From Panagrolaimus kolymaensis (lineage: Eukaryota > Nematoda > Chromadorea > Rhabditida > Panagrolaimidae), in assembly GCA_028622995.1 (NCBI GenBank), contig JAJQJQ010000069.1, positions 744,001 through 808,000 on the forward strand: DNA of 64,000 nt, read 5' to 3'. The first letter of the stretch is position 1, and each line of letters opens with the position of its first letter. Made by a program: the position numbers and the translations under genes. The notes beneath the pieces were generated by a model. It did not search any database and was not told the origin of the DNA. It saw only the letters and a program-made list of their open reading frames with translations. Below, piece after piece: positions 45,465-56,278 of the stretch.

Positions 45465-46083
45465 ATTAGTGCACAAGATTACTATGTAAAAAAACAAAAG
45501 GCTGTTCAGGAAAAAACTTTTAGACGGCTAATGAGATTAAATTTTTTTTATTGATTTCAATAAATTATTTTATATGTTACACTGAAACAAACAGCCGCAG
45601 CACCGTCTTCGATTTTTAACAGTAAAAAAATTTTTGGTCCGACAATTAGTTATATTTAAATTTTTTGCTTAAAATACCTTTTTTCAAACATGCTTTGTTT
45701 CAGAAAACAATAGAAAATTGGAAAAAAAAACTAAAAATTTTATTTTGTAATTGACCTTATAATTATTATTTTTTTCAATTTACACCAAAACATTTTTTAC
45801 ATCAAAAATCTTGCGAATATACGAGTTGCTTTTACATCTTATCTAATCAAGAATAAAACAAAATTTTTAATTTTTAACATTTTTAAAAAAATTTTTCAAT
45901 ATTAAATAGTTGGTAAAGAAGTTGGGTAATAACAATCGAAGACGGTGCTGCGGCTGTTTGTTTCAGTGTAACATATAAAATAATTTATTGAAATCAATAA
46001 AAAAAATTTAATCTCATTAGCCGTCTAAAAGTTTTTTCCTGAACAGCCTTTTGTTTTTTTACATAGTAATCTTGTGCACTAAT
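45465..46083. mobile_element. 619-bp element with 149-bp terminal inverted repeats
   Basis: Left arm 45465-45613 and right arm 45935-46083 are inverted copies of equal length and nearly perfect by eye. They start ATTAGTGCACAAG and include GGCTGTTCAGGAAAAAAC and CAGCCGCAGCACCGTCTTCG. The 321-bp middle is A+T-rich without coding capacity. Ends compatible with a TA target (TA at 45466 and 46080), so Tc1/mariner or a related superfamily is possible; no longer duplication is visible. Confidence 0.85.
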
Positions 46084-47144
46084 CTCTTGAGCCGTCTGCA
46101 ACAATAATTACTAGAAACTCCGCTGCCTCCGGTCGGCGATCTTACTTGTTTTATTGAAAAATACAAAATTGCCACTCGTATTAATGCCTATGTTTTAATA
46201 ATTACTTTTCCAAAAAGTTATTGTATTGACTTTTATAAAAATTAAAACTTTTCCCGAACAATCTTATCACTCGTGTCTATTTTAATCACTTAATTTTCAA
46301 TAATGAGATCCTAAAAATTGAAACATGTGTAAGCCTTTAAAACTTTTTTTTTGCACGAATCAAAATAAACAATGAACTGAACCATTAAAAAAAAATTTAT
46401 ACCAGCTTGTGAAAAATTCGCAAAAAGTTAAGGTTATAGTCATCGAGCAAGCTTACAATAGTTAAATCACTTAATTTGCGCAGCAAGCAAACCCATGTTT
46501 TGCTGATTTTTTATGTATATGAAAATTACCCAAATCATTTCATCGCGCTTGGAAAACAAAATATAGTTTCATTCTAATTTATGCAAATTTTTTAGGTGAA
46601 TTTCCTATTTTAATATAAAAGATTTCAAGATAAGATACAAAAAAACAGAGAGAAAAAGAATAATAATATGTATGGGAAAAAGCGAAGCCTAGTAGCCCTG
46701 GGACTGCGACCAAAAGTAATCGAAAACGAACGAACAATAAAAATTAATAAGAAGGAAATATTCAAGTTACTTTTCGATTAAACTCACCGAAAATAATAAA
46801 AAAAGTTCCCTATGTTTATTCTTTTCATAAACTAAACGTCAGCGTACTTTTAATTAAATTTTGCGTTTAGAATACCTAAAAGTTTTGTATGCTAATCCAA
46901 TTAAATTTAGAAAAAAAAATATACGATCCAAAAGCTTAGTTAAAAAAAATTTCATTGAAAATCGTTAAAAATAATTTCGCTTTAATTTCATAATAAAGAA
47001 ACTTAATATTCATAAAAAAAGTAAAATTTGTGAATATTTTATTAAAAATTTGCATATTTTCTAATGAAAACATTATTAAAAATCATAAAAAATTATTTGG
47101 ATATAATTGTCTCAATTCAATTAAAACAATTAATAAAAAAAAAT
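46084..47144. other. non-coding A+T-rich stretch
   Basis: No gene or repeat recognised. Confidence 0.45.
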
Positions 47145-47209
47145 TGTGGGGATTCGAACCTATGACAGAAATATCCAAACATCACCGCCTTCAACGCCTA
47201 CGCCACACA
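47145..47209 (-). tRNA. tRNA-like sequence (pseudogene or SINE head)
   Basis: Read on the minus strand, it starts TGTGTGG, has an A-box-like TGGCGTAGGCG, then a B box GGTTCGAATCC 30 bases later. It ends CCCCACA, pairing with the start except at one position, and a run of nine T follows, fit for RNA polymerase III termination. At 65 nt it is short, and I cannot draw a convincing anticodon stem, so a degenerate tRNA or tRNA-derived repeat is more likely than a working tRNA. Confidence 0.35.
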
Positions 47210-47589
47210 GCAAATGTATAACAAGGAACTTTAGCCAATGATATTTTTACTCTAAATCAAAATATTTAAATTTCCATAGCGGCATACATCTATTTTTATG
47301 TGATGTTTTTTAAAGTTAGCTTACTCATAGAGGTAATTGAGGGTGGAGAAAACGATTTTTATAGCCAGAATATGCGTTAACTTTGCTGCAACGCTCAGCG
47401 GGACATTGTGAACTTTTAAAATGTTGTGATTAAGCACTTTTTTTCTATACTTCCTTCTATTTTTTTTAAAAATTCGTCAATGCGACGAAAAATTGACCCT
47501 AAAGAGCCCTCTAATATCAACATAATTACACGAAATAAAAAAAATCATAAATTTCGGTTAGCAGATCGGGCGTTCTCATTGCTAAAACA

Positions 47590-47620
47590 GCCGCACCCCT
47601 CGCTTCGCTCGGGGTGCGGC
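47590..47620. repeat. GC-rich perfect hairpin
   Basis: A 10-bp stem, GCCGCACCCC at 47590-47599 and its complement at 47611-47620, around an 11-base loop with CGCTTCGC. It is a sharp GC island in A+T-rich DNA and so probably part of an unrecognised repeat (about 47340-47640). Confidence 0.6.
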
Positions 47621-50600
47621 GGGATAGGAAGTAAAAAAATTGTGCACTTTTTCTTTGCTGAGTAAAAAAACTTCCTTTTTGGAAGAAAAAAATAAAATAA
47701 ATTAATAATTTCAAAAATAATTAATTATCTCTCATGGTTAAAAAAGAGCGGAAATAAAAAAATAAATCAAATACAGTAGAAATAAAAAAATTTACTCAAA
47801 AATCTTACCAAGTTTTTTTGGATTCTAATTATATTTGAAGAAAAAAAAATGTGCAATTAAATTTAATAAAACTTCAAAGTTTAAGAAAGAATTTAAAAAA
47901 AAACTTTGAAAAAACTCATTTTTATGACACATGCAAGCAAGAACACGACATATTTAATGCAACTACTAATCTTTTTTAGATATGAATATTTGATTTACTG
48001 TGACATTTTTAAAATATTTTTTTAACTATAAAAAAGTGATAAATATAATGTGTGTTTTTGACATAAAACAAAAAATTGCTCTAACAAAAAAAGAGAAATT
48101 GCATGTTCTTAGAAAATAATAAAATATATAAAATAAAATACGATACAAAAAAAGGTGAACGTGGTTTTTAAATTTTTTTTCGTGTATCCAAAATAATCTT
48201 CGTTTAGGCACAACTATACTTATTTTGAAGAGGTGTATTTACAGTAACTTAAAATTTTATAAAAATCACGTACGAACGAAGCCTAAAAGTAAATTCTACG
48301 GCAACCCATGTTTTATTTAAAATTATTAGATTAAAAATAGCATAGAGATTAGTAAAAATCCTGACACAAAACTTCAATGGTTTCTAAGAAACAAAATTTA
48401 TAGCTTCTTTTTGTGTCAACGAAAATTTTTAAAAATCTCTTCTTTTAATCTGAATTTTGTTTAAATTAATTAAAACAAACTTTTTTAAGAATTGGTATTT
48501 TTGTTTTAAATTTCAAGCAACAAAAAAGAAAAAATTTAAAAAAGCGCCACAAAACACACTTTTAAATGACTCATTCTTAACCTTTTTAATAATTTTTTTT
48601 ATTTTGAATTGAATGAATTTAAATGGCAAAATGAAAAGATTTTCACTACAGCCACCTGTAAAGAAAAAAAGATTTAGAAAAATAAATGAAAGAAAAAATG
48701 CTAAAGAAATCAAAACAGAAAAAAGTTATTTTTAAAAAAAAACTAATAATACCATTGCAAAAAAAGGTAAAATATGTAATTAATAAAAAAAAAATTGTTG
48801 GGTGTTAAGATTTTTTTACGAGAATTAAGAAAAAAGAAAGATATAATTACTTCTTTTTGTAAATTAGCAAAAAAAGAACGAAAAACCACGCAAAAAGAAA
48901 AAGGAAAAAGTGTTAATTAATGTAAATGACTTACTTTCCCTATTTTTTTTTGGAGGAAAGCGGGAATGGGAAAAAGTAGGATTTTCAGAAAGCAAAATGG
49001 AGTTACAAAAAAATTTGGACACGAAAAAAATTTAAGAAAAAATAAATAACGAATGGAAAAAGGTCACAAAAAAGAGCAGAAATTTTTTTTGGTTCAAAGC
49101 ATTTGAAAAGCAATTTTTTTGTTTTTGACTTTTGCTCGTTCTCAGGCTTAAGCAAATTTGGAAGTAGTGTACACGCAAAAAAAATTTACGCATCGAAGAA
49201 ACATTTTCCTATTACGTCCGCCCGCCCGCTAGCTTCATCTCCTCTGGGATGAAGAAGAAAAAAAAGAATAAAGTTTTACATGACTTTTGCCCTGCTTAAA
49301 CTTAAATTTAAACGCACGCCTTAAAAAAGTTTTAAAGTTTCCACAATAAATATTTTTTTTTTTGCACACCACTGCTGAAACATTTTCTTTTCACTTTTTT
49401 ATCCTTTGCCTTTTGGCTCTTGGCTATGAATGTGTGTGGATGGATAAATCCACACTACCATTCAAAAAAAAAATAGAAAAAAGCGCACGTATAAAGAAAG
49501 AATCGATGATGATGGCGGCGGCTGGCTGATTCTCTCTCGAAGCAACAACAACAAAAAAAATATGGATGGAAGTGAAAAAGAAAAAAAGCAAGCGACAGAA
49601 CAGCCAGCAACAACCACAGCAGCAACGCCGAACGACGAGGAAATAAACAACCAACACGAGAAAAATGGAAAAAAATGTATGCGTGTGCGAAGAAGAAAAA
49701 AAACGTGTGTGTATGTATTTTTTTTTGTTTCGCCGCTGAGTTGTTGTGTCCGAGAGTGTGGAGCTTTCTCCCTCTCTCGTCTCTTGGCTCTCGTGAAAGA
49801 AAAAAAAATGAAGTTTAGAGCTATTGGACATTTGTCATCTTCATCCATAGACATAGGCTAAAAGAGACAGAAGTTTAAAAAACCAACATTTTTTGTTTGT
49901 TTGTTTTAAAAGTTTCAAACGAAAAGGGAATGTTTAGGAATAAACTAGAAACAAAGTTTTTTTTACTAATGAATTCTTTAAAAACTCTTTTTCTTTAAAC
50001 TTAATTTATTATTACAAACCAGAAATTAAAAAGTTTGTTAAAAATCACAAAGTCTTAGAGAGTTTATGATGATAAAAATTTTTTGGAATGTAACGAATAC
50101 TCGTAGAACAAAATTTATGGTAATTTTTTAAATATCTAATTTAGTCCAGTGTCTCTTATTCTCAAAAAATACATAAAATGAATAATAAAAAATTAAATCA
50201 AAGCTTTTTTGAAAAGCTATTTTCTCAAAAAAATGTTTAACACTAATGACCTCAAATATCATCTCTTAGCTTAGTTTGTATTTATATATACTCAAAAAAA
50301 GAAACTAAAACCTTTAGTCTTTCATTCGTTTATTTAATTAGAAAAAATATTCAGCTACGAATATTTATTTTTTACAATGCAACAAAGTTTTTTTTAGAAA
50401 CCTATGTAATTCATAAAACTTTAAACAACATTATTTATTTTCTTATCTATAATAAGATTAAAGTTTAAAAGAAAAATATATGCGGCAGCTGAAACTCTAA
50501 AAATAAATACAAAACCAAACCCAATAAAAGAGGATGCAAAAGAAGCAAGCGACAAGCATGTGAAAAAACTTAGAATTTTGCAAAAAATTCTGTCCTCCAA

Positions 50601-53551
50601 AAGTGCATACTTTTTTCTTTTTTTTTGCAAGCAAAGTTTTTTTCTTCTGCAAAAAACCATAGTTGAAAAGAAAAGTGGAAGCACGAGTAAAAAGAAGAAA
50701 AAAAGTAAATGATGGGGCGTCCAAAGTATAAAAATGCTTTCATCCTGGTATGTACCAGGCTAGCTAGTCTCTTAACCTCTTCCTTATCCAATCGGATATT
50801 GATGGCCAAAAATAAAAGTTGGAAGAAAAGTTTGATGGACTCTCAAAAAAGTTTGGTGTCACGTGTCAGAAACAGACGACGAAACAGAAACAATTATATT
50901 CATTATTATTATTTTTAAATAAAATGTTTGTGTTTGAAACAAAAAAAAAGAAGGAAAAGTCATAAAAAAATTGATTGAAATTTAACCAACCAACAAAAAA
51001 ATATTATTCATGAAACAAAAATAAAAACTATTACAATTTTTTAGAGGGTGGAAACACTAAAAAAATAAATTAATGCTAGTTGAAAACAGTGTCGAGGTCA
51101 AAAAGTACAAATCGTCATAATCTCGTTTTCCATAAATATATTATTTTATTTTTTTGAAGTTTCTTTTTTTATTGATAAAAAAAGAAAAAAAGAAGATTAA
51201 TGGACATTTAAATTTTTTTGTGCGAGAAAAAAAAGAATTGAGAGAAGAAAGTGAATAAAAATCAGGTTTTTTGAACTAAAAAAAAGGTTTAAAAAATTTT
51301 ATTATTTTTATAAAATTTGTGAAAGCATACTAATAAAAATAAATAAAATATTTTTGTCTCAAAAACTACATTTTTCCAACATAAAAAAAAGACTTGAGAG
51401 CACAAAAATTCCATCACGAGACTACATCGTGAAGTGAGACATTTTTTTTATAAAGCAAAGCTGCTTATGTTTCAAGCTACGACGCACGTATGAACGAACA
51501 CTAAAAAAATCCAACCTTAGACTAAATTTTTAAAAAAAGAAGTTTATTTTATGCTGAGTTATGATTAATTATGTCTTAGTTTTAATTAAATTAAAATAAG
51601 CAAAAATAAAAAATTCTTTACTCATTTTGAAAGTTAAAAGTATTTGTATTTTTATCTTTCAGCTTTCATGTTTTTTTTCTGCTGCACAAAAAGGGAATTT
51701 GTTTATTGGGCACAAAATTTTTTTAAAATACGCATCAAAATAGCAAAAACACAGATTCAAAGGAAATTGGCATTTTCGCCTTTATGGTTTCACTTGATTA
51801 TAAATTCGAAGTAAATCATCATTTTTTGTATTTCTTTCAAAAAGCTTAACCTTTTAGAAAGAATTACCATTTCTGGAAAGATTAAAAAGGGTTAAATAGA
51901 TTTCAAGGATTTTTTTATTAAAAATTCTAATGTTTGTTAAAATTAAATATTTTTCTAAAAACATTGCAACTTTAAAGAAAAGTTATAAAATTATAAACTA
52001 AGAAAAAAAATTTTGTAATTATTTAAAAAATATTTTAAAAAAACATAGGCGGCGGAATACTTTTTCAAAGCTATTTTTTGATTATATTTTTTTTAAACAA
52101 AATTATAAATAATTATCTTTCTTTGTTTGGCTTTTTTTGCATTAAAAACAAAGGATTTTATAATATTTTGTCTATTTTTGTACTCTAACAAAACTATATT
52201 TTTAATCTCTAAAATTATTCCTTTAATACTAAAATAAGGCAGGCTAATGATGTTTTTCCGCTTTTAAGTTAGCTTCGAAAATTTTATATAGCTATTTTAA
52301 AATATTAATCTTCTCAAACGTATTTGATAATGACGATCCCTACAACGCATAGTAATCAGCTACAGTATGAAGTCACAATAAAAGGCTTAATACATACATT
52401 TTTTGTTTTTAATCGGACGACGGATATGAGCTCAAGAAATATGTATATTCTAAATTTTGTAGGATTTAAAATTTAAATATGAAAAAAATGTGAGACATAA
52501 TTCCGCTATAAATCTTTTGGCTTTTATAGTATTTTTCAAAATCGAATATTCAAATGTAAGGAAGTCGTGGTTTAACAAAAATCATTTGGATTCTATGCAT
52601 CCAGGAAAGTGAAATGATATTTAAATAATAGTATTGCACGCGAAATTGAAGAAAAATGGCGATGATATATCTATCATCAATGTGGAAATAGTTGGCTTTT
52701 CAGAGAGTAATTTTTATTTGCAAAAAAAAGAAGAAAGAAAAATACTATCGACGAATCTAAAATGTTAGGAAATCATCCAATTCACTTGCAACCTGCCTAT
52801 CCATAAAGAAATTATATATTCAAATTTATAATTTTGAAAATAAAAAAAACTCTTTAAAAAATGAGACGCATAAACAATAATAAAACTTTGAGATCTAAGA
52901 AATTTTCTAAGTGGAGGACGAAAGGTTTAATCTTTGGCGTGCATCACAAAAAACAAATCTTATATTTTGATTATCCCAAAGAAAACTGTGAAAAAAAATT
53001 AATAGTGATAAATAAGTATGGTTTATATTTTATATTTATAGTAAATTCATGTTAGCCTTAAAAGTACAAAGTAAACAAACATCTCTCTTACATACGTCAA
53101 AAAAAAAAGTATGCTTATTTTTATGCAGGCAGGATTAACAATTTAAATGGAGTAAATATTTTTTTTAAATATCATATATTTGTGAGAATAATTTTGTATA
53201 CATATAAATACCTAAAATTTGTAATTATTCGAAGATGTATTGTTGAAGCATCAAAGACTGTATGAGAAAATTTAAAAATTCAAAAATAAACTTTTAATTT
53301 CGTTTGTTTGAAAATTTAAATTTGTTTCATGCTTTTTTAGATATGATTCCCGAGTTTTGTTTAAAAAATAAAATGACAGGGATTTTGAAATTTTAAAGTA
53401 ATTATTGAATGCCCTCGGATCACAAAAGGAAAAAATTATTCTCTTTTTTTTTATTCGTTGTAAAAAAATGATGCGTCATTTTCAATTAGCTAAGAAGAAT
53501 ATGAAAGACACAATAATTTGCAATCATTCTGACAAAGTTAAAGTTTCCTTT
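47621..53551. other. long non-coding A+T-rich region
   Basis: Six kilobases with homopolymer runs. Open frames at 49424-49861, 50421-50918, 52861-53055 and 53405-53647 are low-complexity or lack any domain. No splice-joined coding potential was recognised. Confidence 0.5.
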
Positions 53552-53556
53552 GGATT

Positions 53557-53741
53557 TGTAGCGACGGTTGAGAGCTGTAGGTTGTTGCGGTTCCGAGAGA
53601 GAAAGATGAGACGACGTTATTGCAGCACAGATTTATTATACGAATGAACTTATATTAACAATATTATAAAACAAATGACAACAATGATTATTATGCTAAT
53701 TTTAGATTAGCGAAATGAAGATGATCACGAGCGTCGTGACA
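53557..53741 (-). repeat. LTR, 3' copy in element orientation
   Basis: 185 bp, identical to 55479-55663 over its whole length by eye. Confidence 0.93.
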
Positions 53742-53857
53742 TTCCCGGCCAGCGATGAGATGATTGATAGATCATGAAGTTTATAGTTGAAAGTGGATCA
53801 TTAAAAGGATCATTCATAGAATTGAATCATAGTGGCATTATAGATAAGCAAGTTTGA

Positions 53858-54931
53858 TCATGTTGATTTAAGAAGAACAAAAATAAGATCATAGAGTATA
53901 TAAGCGATAACATACTGGAAGCAAATGAAAAGAAGATGAATAATTGAAGTGTTGTGGTTTAAAGTTGACGAAGTTGATGGTTGAGATGCAGTTGGTTTGA
54001 GTTGAAAGTTGTTGAGTTGAAAGTTGTTTGATGTTGTGATTGGTTTGAGATGAAAGTTGTTTTGTTTGACGAATGTTGATATTGTCCAGGATTGAGCTGT
54101 TGTTTTGCGACGATGTTTCCAATTTGTAAAAGATGCTCGAAGAGCCCCTTCCCCGCGGCCAGCAAAAGGTGAATCCACATGCTTATGCAATTCAATTTTG
54201 CTAATCGTTTCAAACTCAGAAAATTCGAGATGTGTTACGATGCCCTTTATTCGACAAGCTTTGTATCGAGTTTGTTGAATATCTATTCGATTTTTAGGAA
54301 TGTATTCGGTGTACGACCTTGTATGATCACTTGATACTTCAATGTATGGATCGGTATCGATAAGCTTTAGTTGATTGCTCGGAATATTTTCATTAATTTC
54401 GAAAGAATCAAGCGAATTTGTTTTAATGATTGAAGGGGTTTCTTTTACCTTTTCAAACTTTTCAACAATGGTGGAAGTTTTAGAATCAGAATCGATAAAA
54501 GAAGCAACTTCTTGGCTTATTCTCGATGAAACTTTGCTATAGTAAACCGTTGCAGGTAATAGGATTGATGGATTCATTCGATCTGTTTCAATTTCCAAGT
54601 TATTTTCAAGGATATGAAGTTGTTTTATCACCTCGTTAATGGAATCAAAAAACTTCGGGTTTTTAATCCATTCTTCAATAAGTATTTTCTCTGAACTGTG
54701 AATATTATCATCTGTGATATTTTCAATACGTTCAAACCATTGGATAAAGTAGTTGTTTATTTCCAAGACCTTTACATTGAGGAGTATCCAGAAAACCTTG
54801 AAATCGGCCTTTTGTATGGGATTCCATGGAAGTGATTTTATAGAATATTCGTTTTGGTACTTTACCAAGCATTCCATTAACCATTTATGATGAAGTTCAA
54901 GATGGTTGCGTATTCGATTAGACATTTTCAA
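53858..54931 (-). CDS. internal ORF of the LTR element, gag-like, function unknown
   Basis: A 357-aa frame with no intron signals, internal to the LTR element. The first ~130 residues are predicted helical (FKVFWILLNVKVLEINNYF, EEWIKNPKFFDSINEVIKQL), as expected for a capsid-type or coiled region. From about residue 255 the sequence becomes repetitive (FHLKPITTSNNFQLNNFQLK) and ends in a hydrophobic tail, which may be untranslated 3' sequence that happens to be open. No zinc knuckle or catalytic motif is seen. It may be all that is left of a gag or a captured host fragment. Confidence 0.55.
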   Translation of the reverse strand: MKMSNRIRNHLELHHKWLMECLVKYQNEYSIKSLPWNPIQKADFKVFWILLNVKVLEINNYFIQWFERIENITDDNIHSSEKILIEEWIKNPKFFDSINEVIKQLHILENNLEIETDRMNPSILLPATVYYSKVSSRISQEVASFIDSDSKTSTIVEKFEKVKETPSIIKTNSLDSFEINENIPSNQLKLIDTDPYIEVSSDHTRSYTEYIPKNRIDIQQTRYKACRIKGIVTHLEFSEFETISKIELHKHVDSPFAGRGEGALRASFTNWKHRRKTTAQSWTISTFVKQNNFHLKPITTSNNFQLNNFQLKPTASQPSTSSTLNHNTSIIHLLFICFQYVIAYILYDLIFVLLKST

Positions 54932-55478
54932 GTTTTCTTATGAGAAATGTAAAATATGTATTCAATCGATTAATTCAACGTAGTTGAAAACCGAAGGAAT
55001 GCCGTTCAAATGTATGTTTTCGTTTAACAATTAGATGAGATAGCTCAATTATAAGAAGATCTTATCCTCAAACAAGAGCAGAGCAGTGATTGATAATGCC
55101 AGTTGTTTTTGACAATTACCAATATGCTCAAAGAATGGTCAAAATATGTGATTCGCTGATCACAGTGATTTATCACAATTCAACACACGAAGTCAGATTC
55201 GACAACTTAACACAGTGGAAAAATTGAAGAATAAAAAGTTTTTCGAAAACGAAGATCTAGAGCCAACGTGATGTGTAGATAACGTTAAGAAAGTTACGAT
55301 AAAAAAAATAAGAAATTTGCAGCTTTGTACAAAAAGTCTTATAACAGAAGATCCGAAGATCAAGCAAAGCCAGGTGGCGATAAAAAACAGAAGAGCAGAT
55401 GCTCAAGCAAAGCCAGACGGCGGTAAAAAAGAAAAAGATAATGTTAAACTTATACGAACTGTCCAGAGGCACCAATTT

Positions 55479-55663
55479 TGTAGCGACGGTTGAGAGCTGT
55501 AGGTTGTTGCGGTTCCGAGAGAGAAAGATGAGACGACGTTATTGCAGCACAGATTTATTATACGAATGAACTTATATTAACAATATTATAAAACAAATGA
55601 CAACAATGATTATTATGCTAATTTTAGATTAGCGAAATGAAGATGATCACGAGCGTCGTGACA
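55479..55663 (-). repeat. LTR, 5' copy in element orientation
   Basis: 185 bp, identical to 53557-53741. The target duplication GGATT follows at 55664-55668. Confidence 0.93.
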
Positions 55664-55668
55664 GGATT

Positions 55669-56278
55669 CATTTAGAATCGTAAAATAATCTTGACATTTA
55701 TAAAAACTCAAAAAATAAAATGACAGATTAGTTAATTACAATTTTTTCTTTTCTGTAAAAATGCCTTTTTGAATTTTTTGCTATTCTCAAAAGTTCTAAG
55801 AGTTTAAAAATCATTGATAAATTTAATATCTCTTCTCGAAATTTGAAACATAAAAATAAAGATAAAAGTGTAAACCGCCTCTGAATCACCGATGTCCACG
55901 CTTTCTCAAGGGATGATTCAAATGAATTTTTTTCATGAACAAAAAAATTTCAGAAGTTTGTGTCACATTGCTCTTTTTATCTTCCCAGATAACAACATAA
56001 TTCTTTTTTGTATAATGCTTTTTTTATTTCCGAAGTTGATGTTTTTTAAATAAATAAAAACAAAAAAAAATAACAACAAAAATCTGAGTTTTTGATTTAA
56101 AGATATTTACTCCATTGCTTTTTAAAGAATCTGTTTTTATGCTTCCATTAAAACAATTATCAAAAAAACTTTTAGCTAAAAATTACTGATAACAGCTTTC
56201 CTCTTTTTTCCATTAATCGATTAATTTTCTTTATTTTTCTTTTCTTTTGATTTTCTTTTTTTCATTTTTGTTATAAAA
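55669..56278. other. non-coding region upstream of the saposin-like gene
   Basis: A+T-rich, probably holds the promoter. No distinct element recognised. Confidence 0.5.

Larger units (their letters stand above)
53557..55663 (-). mobile_element. non-autonomous LTR retrotransposon, 2107 bp
   Basis: Two identical 185-bp direct repeats (53557-53741 and 55479-55663) with TG...CA ends, flanked by the 5-bp duplication GGATT (53552-53556 and 55664-55668). The internal 1.74 kb has one long frame on the minus strand and no protease, reverse transcriptase or integrase. On the minus strand, TGGTGCCTC lies four bases after the 5' LTR (possible primer-binding site) and GGCCGGGAA precedes the 3' LTR (possible polypurine tract). 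This arrangement resembles BEL/Pao derivatives, which is inference. Confidence 0.93.

Noticed and set aside
47590..47620. GC hairpin as a Helitron 3' end
   Set aside because: Neither orientation is followed by CTAG at the usual distance, and no TC 5' end was found.
49424..49861. Overlapping frames on both strands near 49.6 kb, one beginning MDGSEKEKKQATEQ
   Set aside because: Simple-sequence CAACAA/GAAAAA DNA gives open frames on both strands; there is no domain and no splice-joined continuation.
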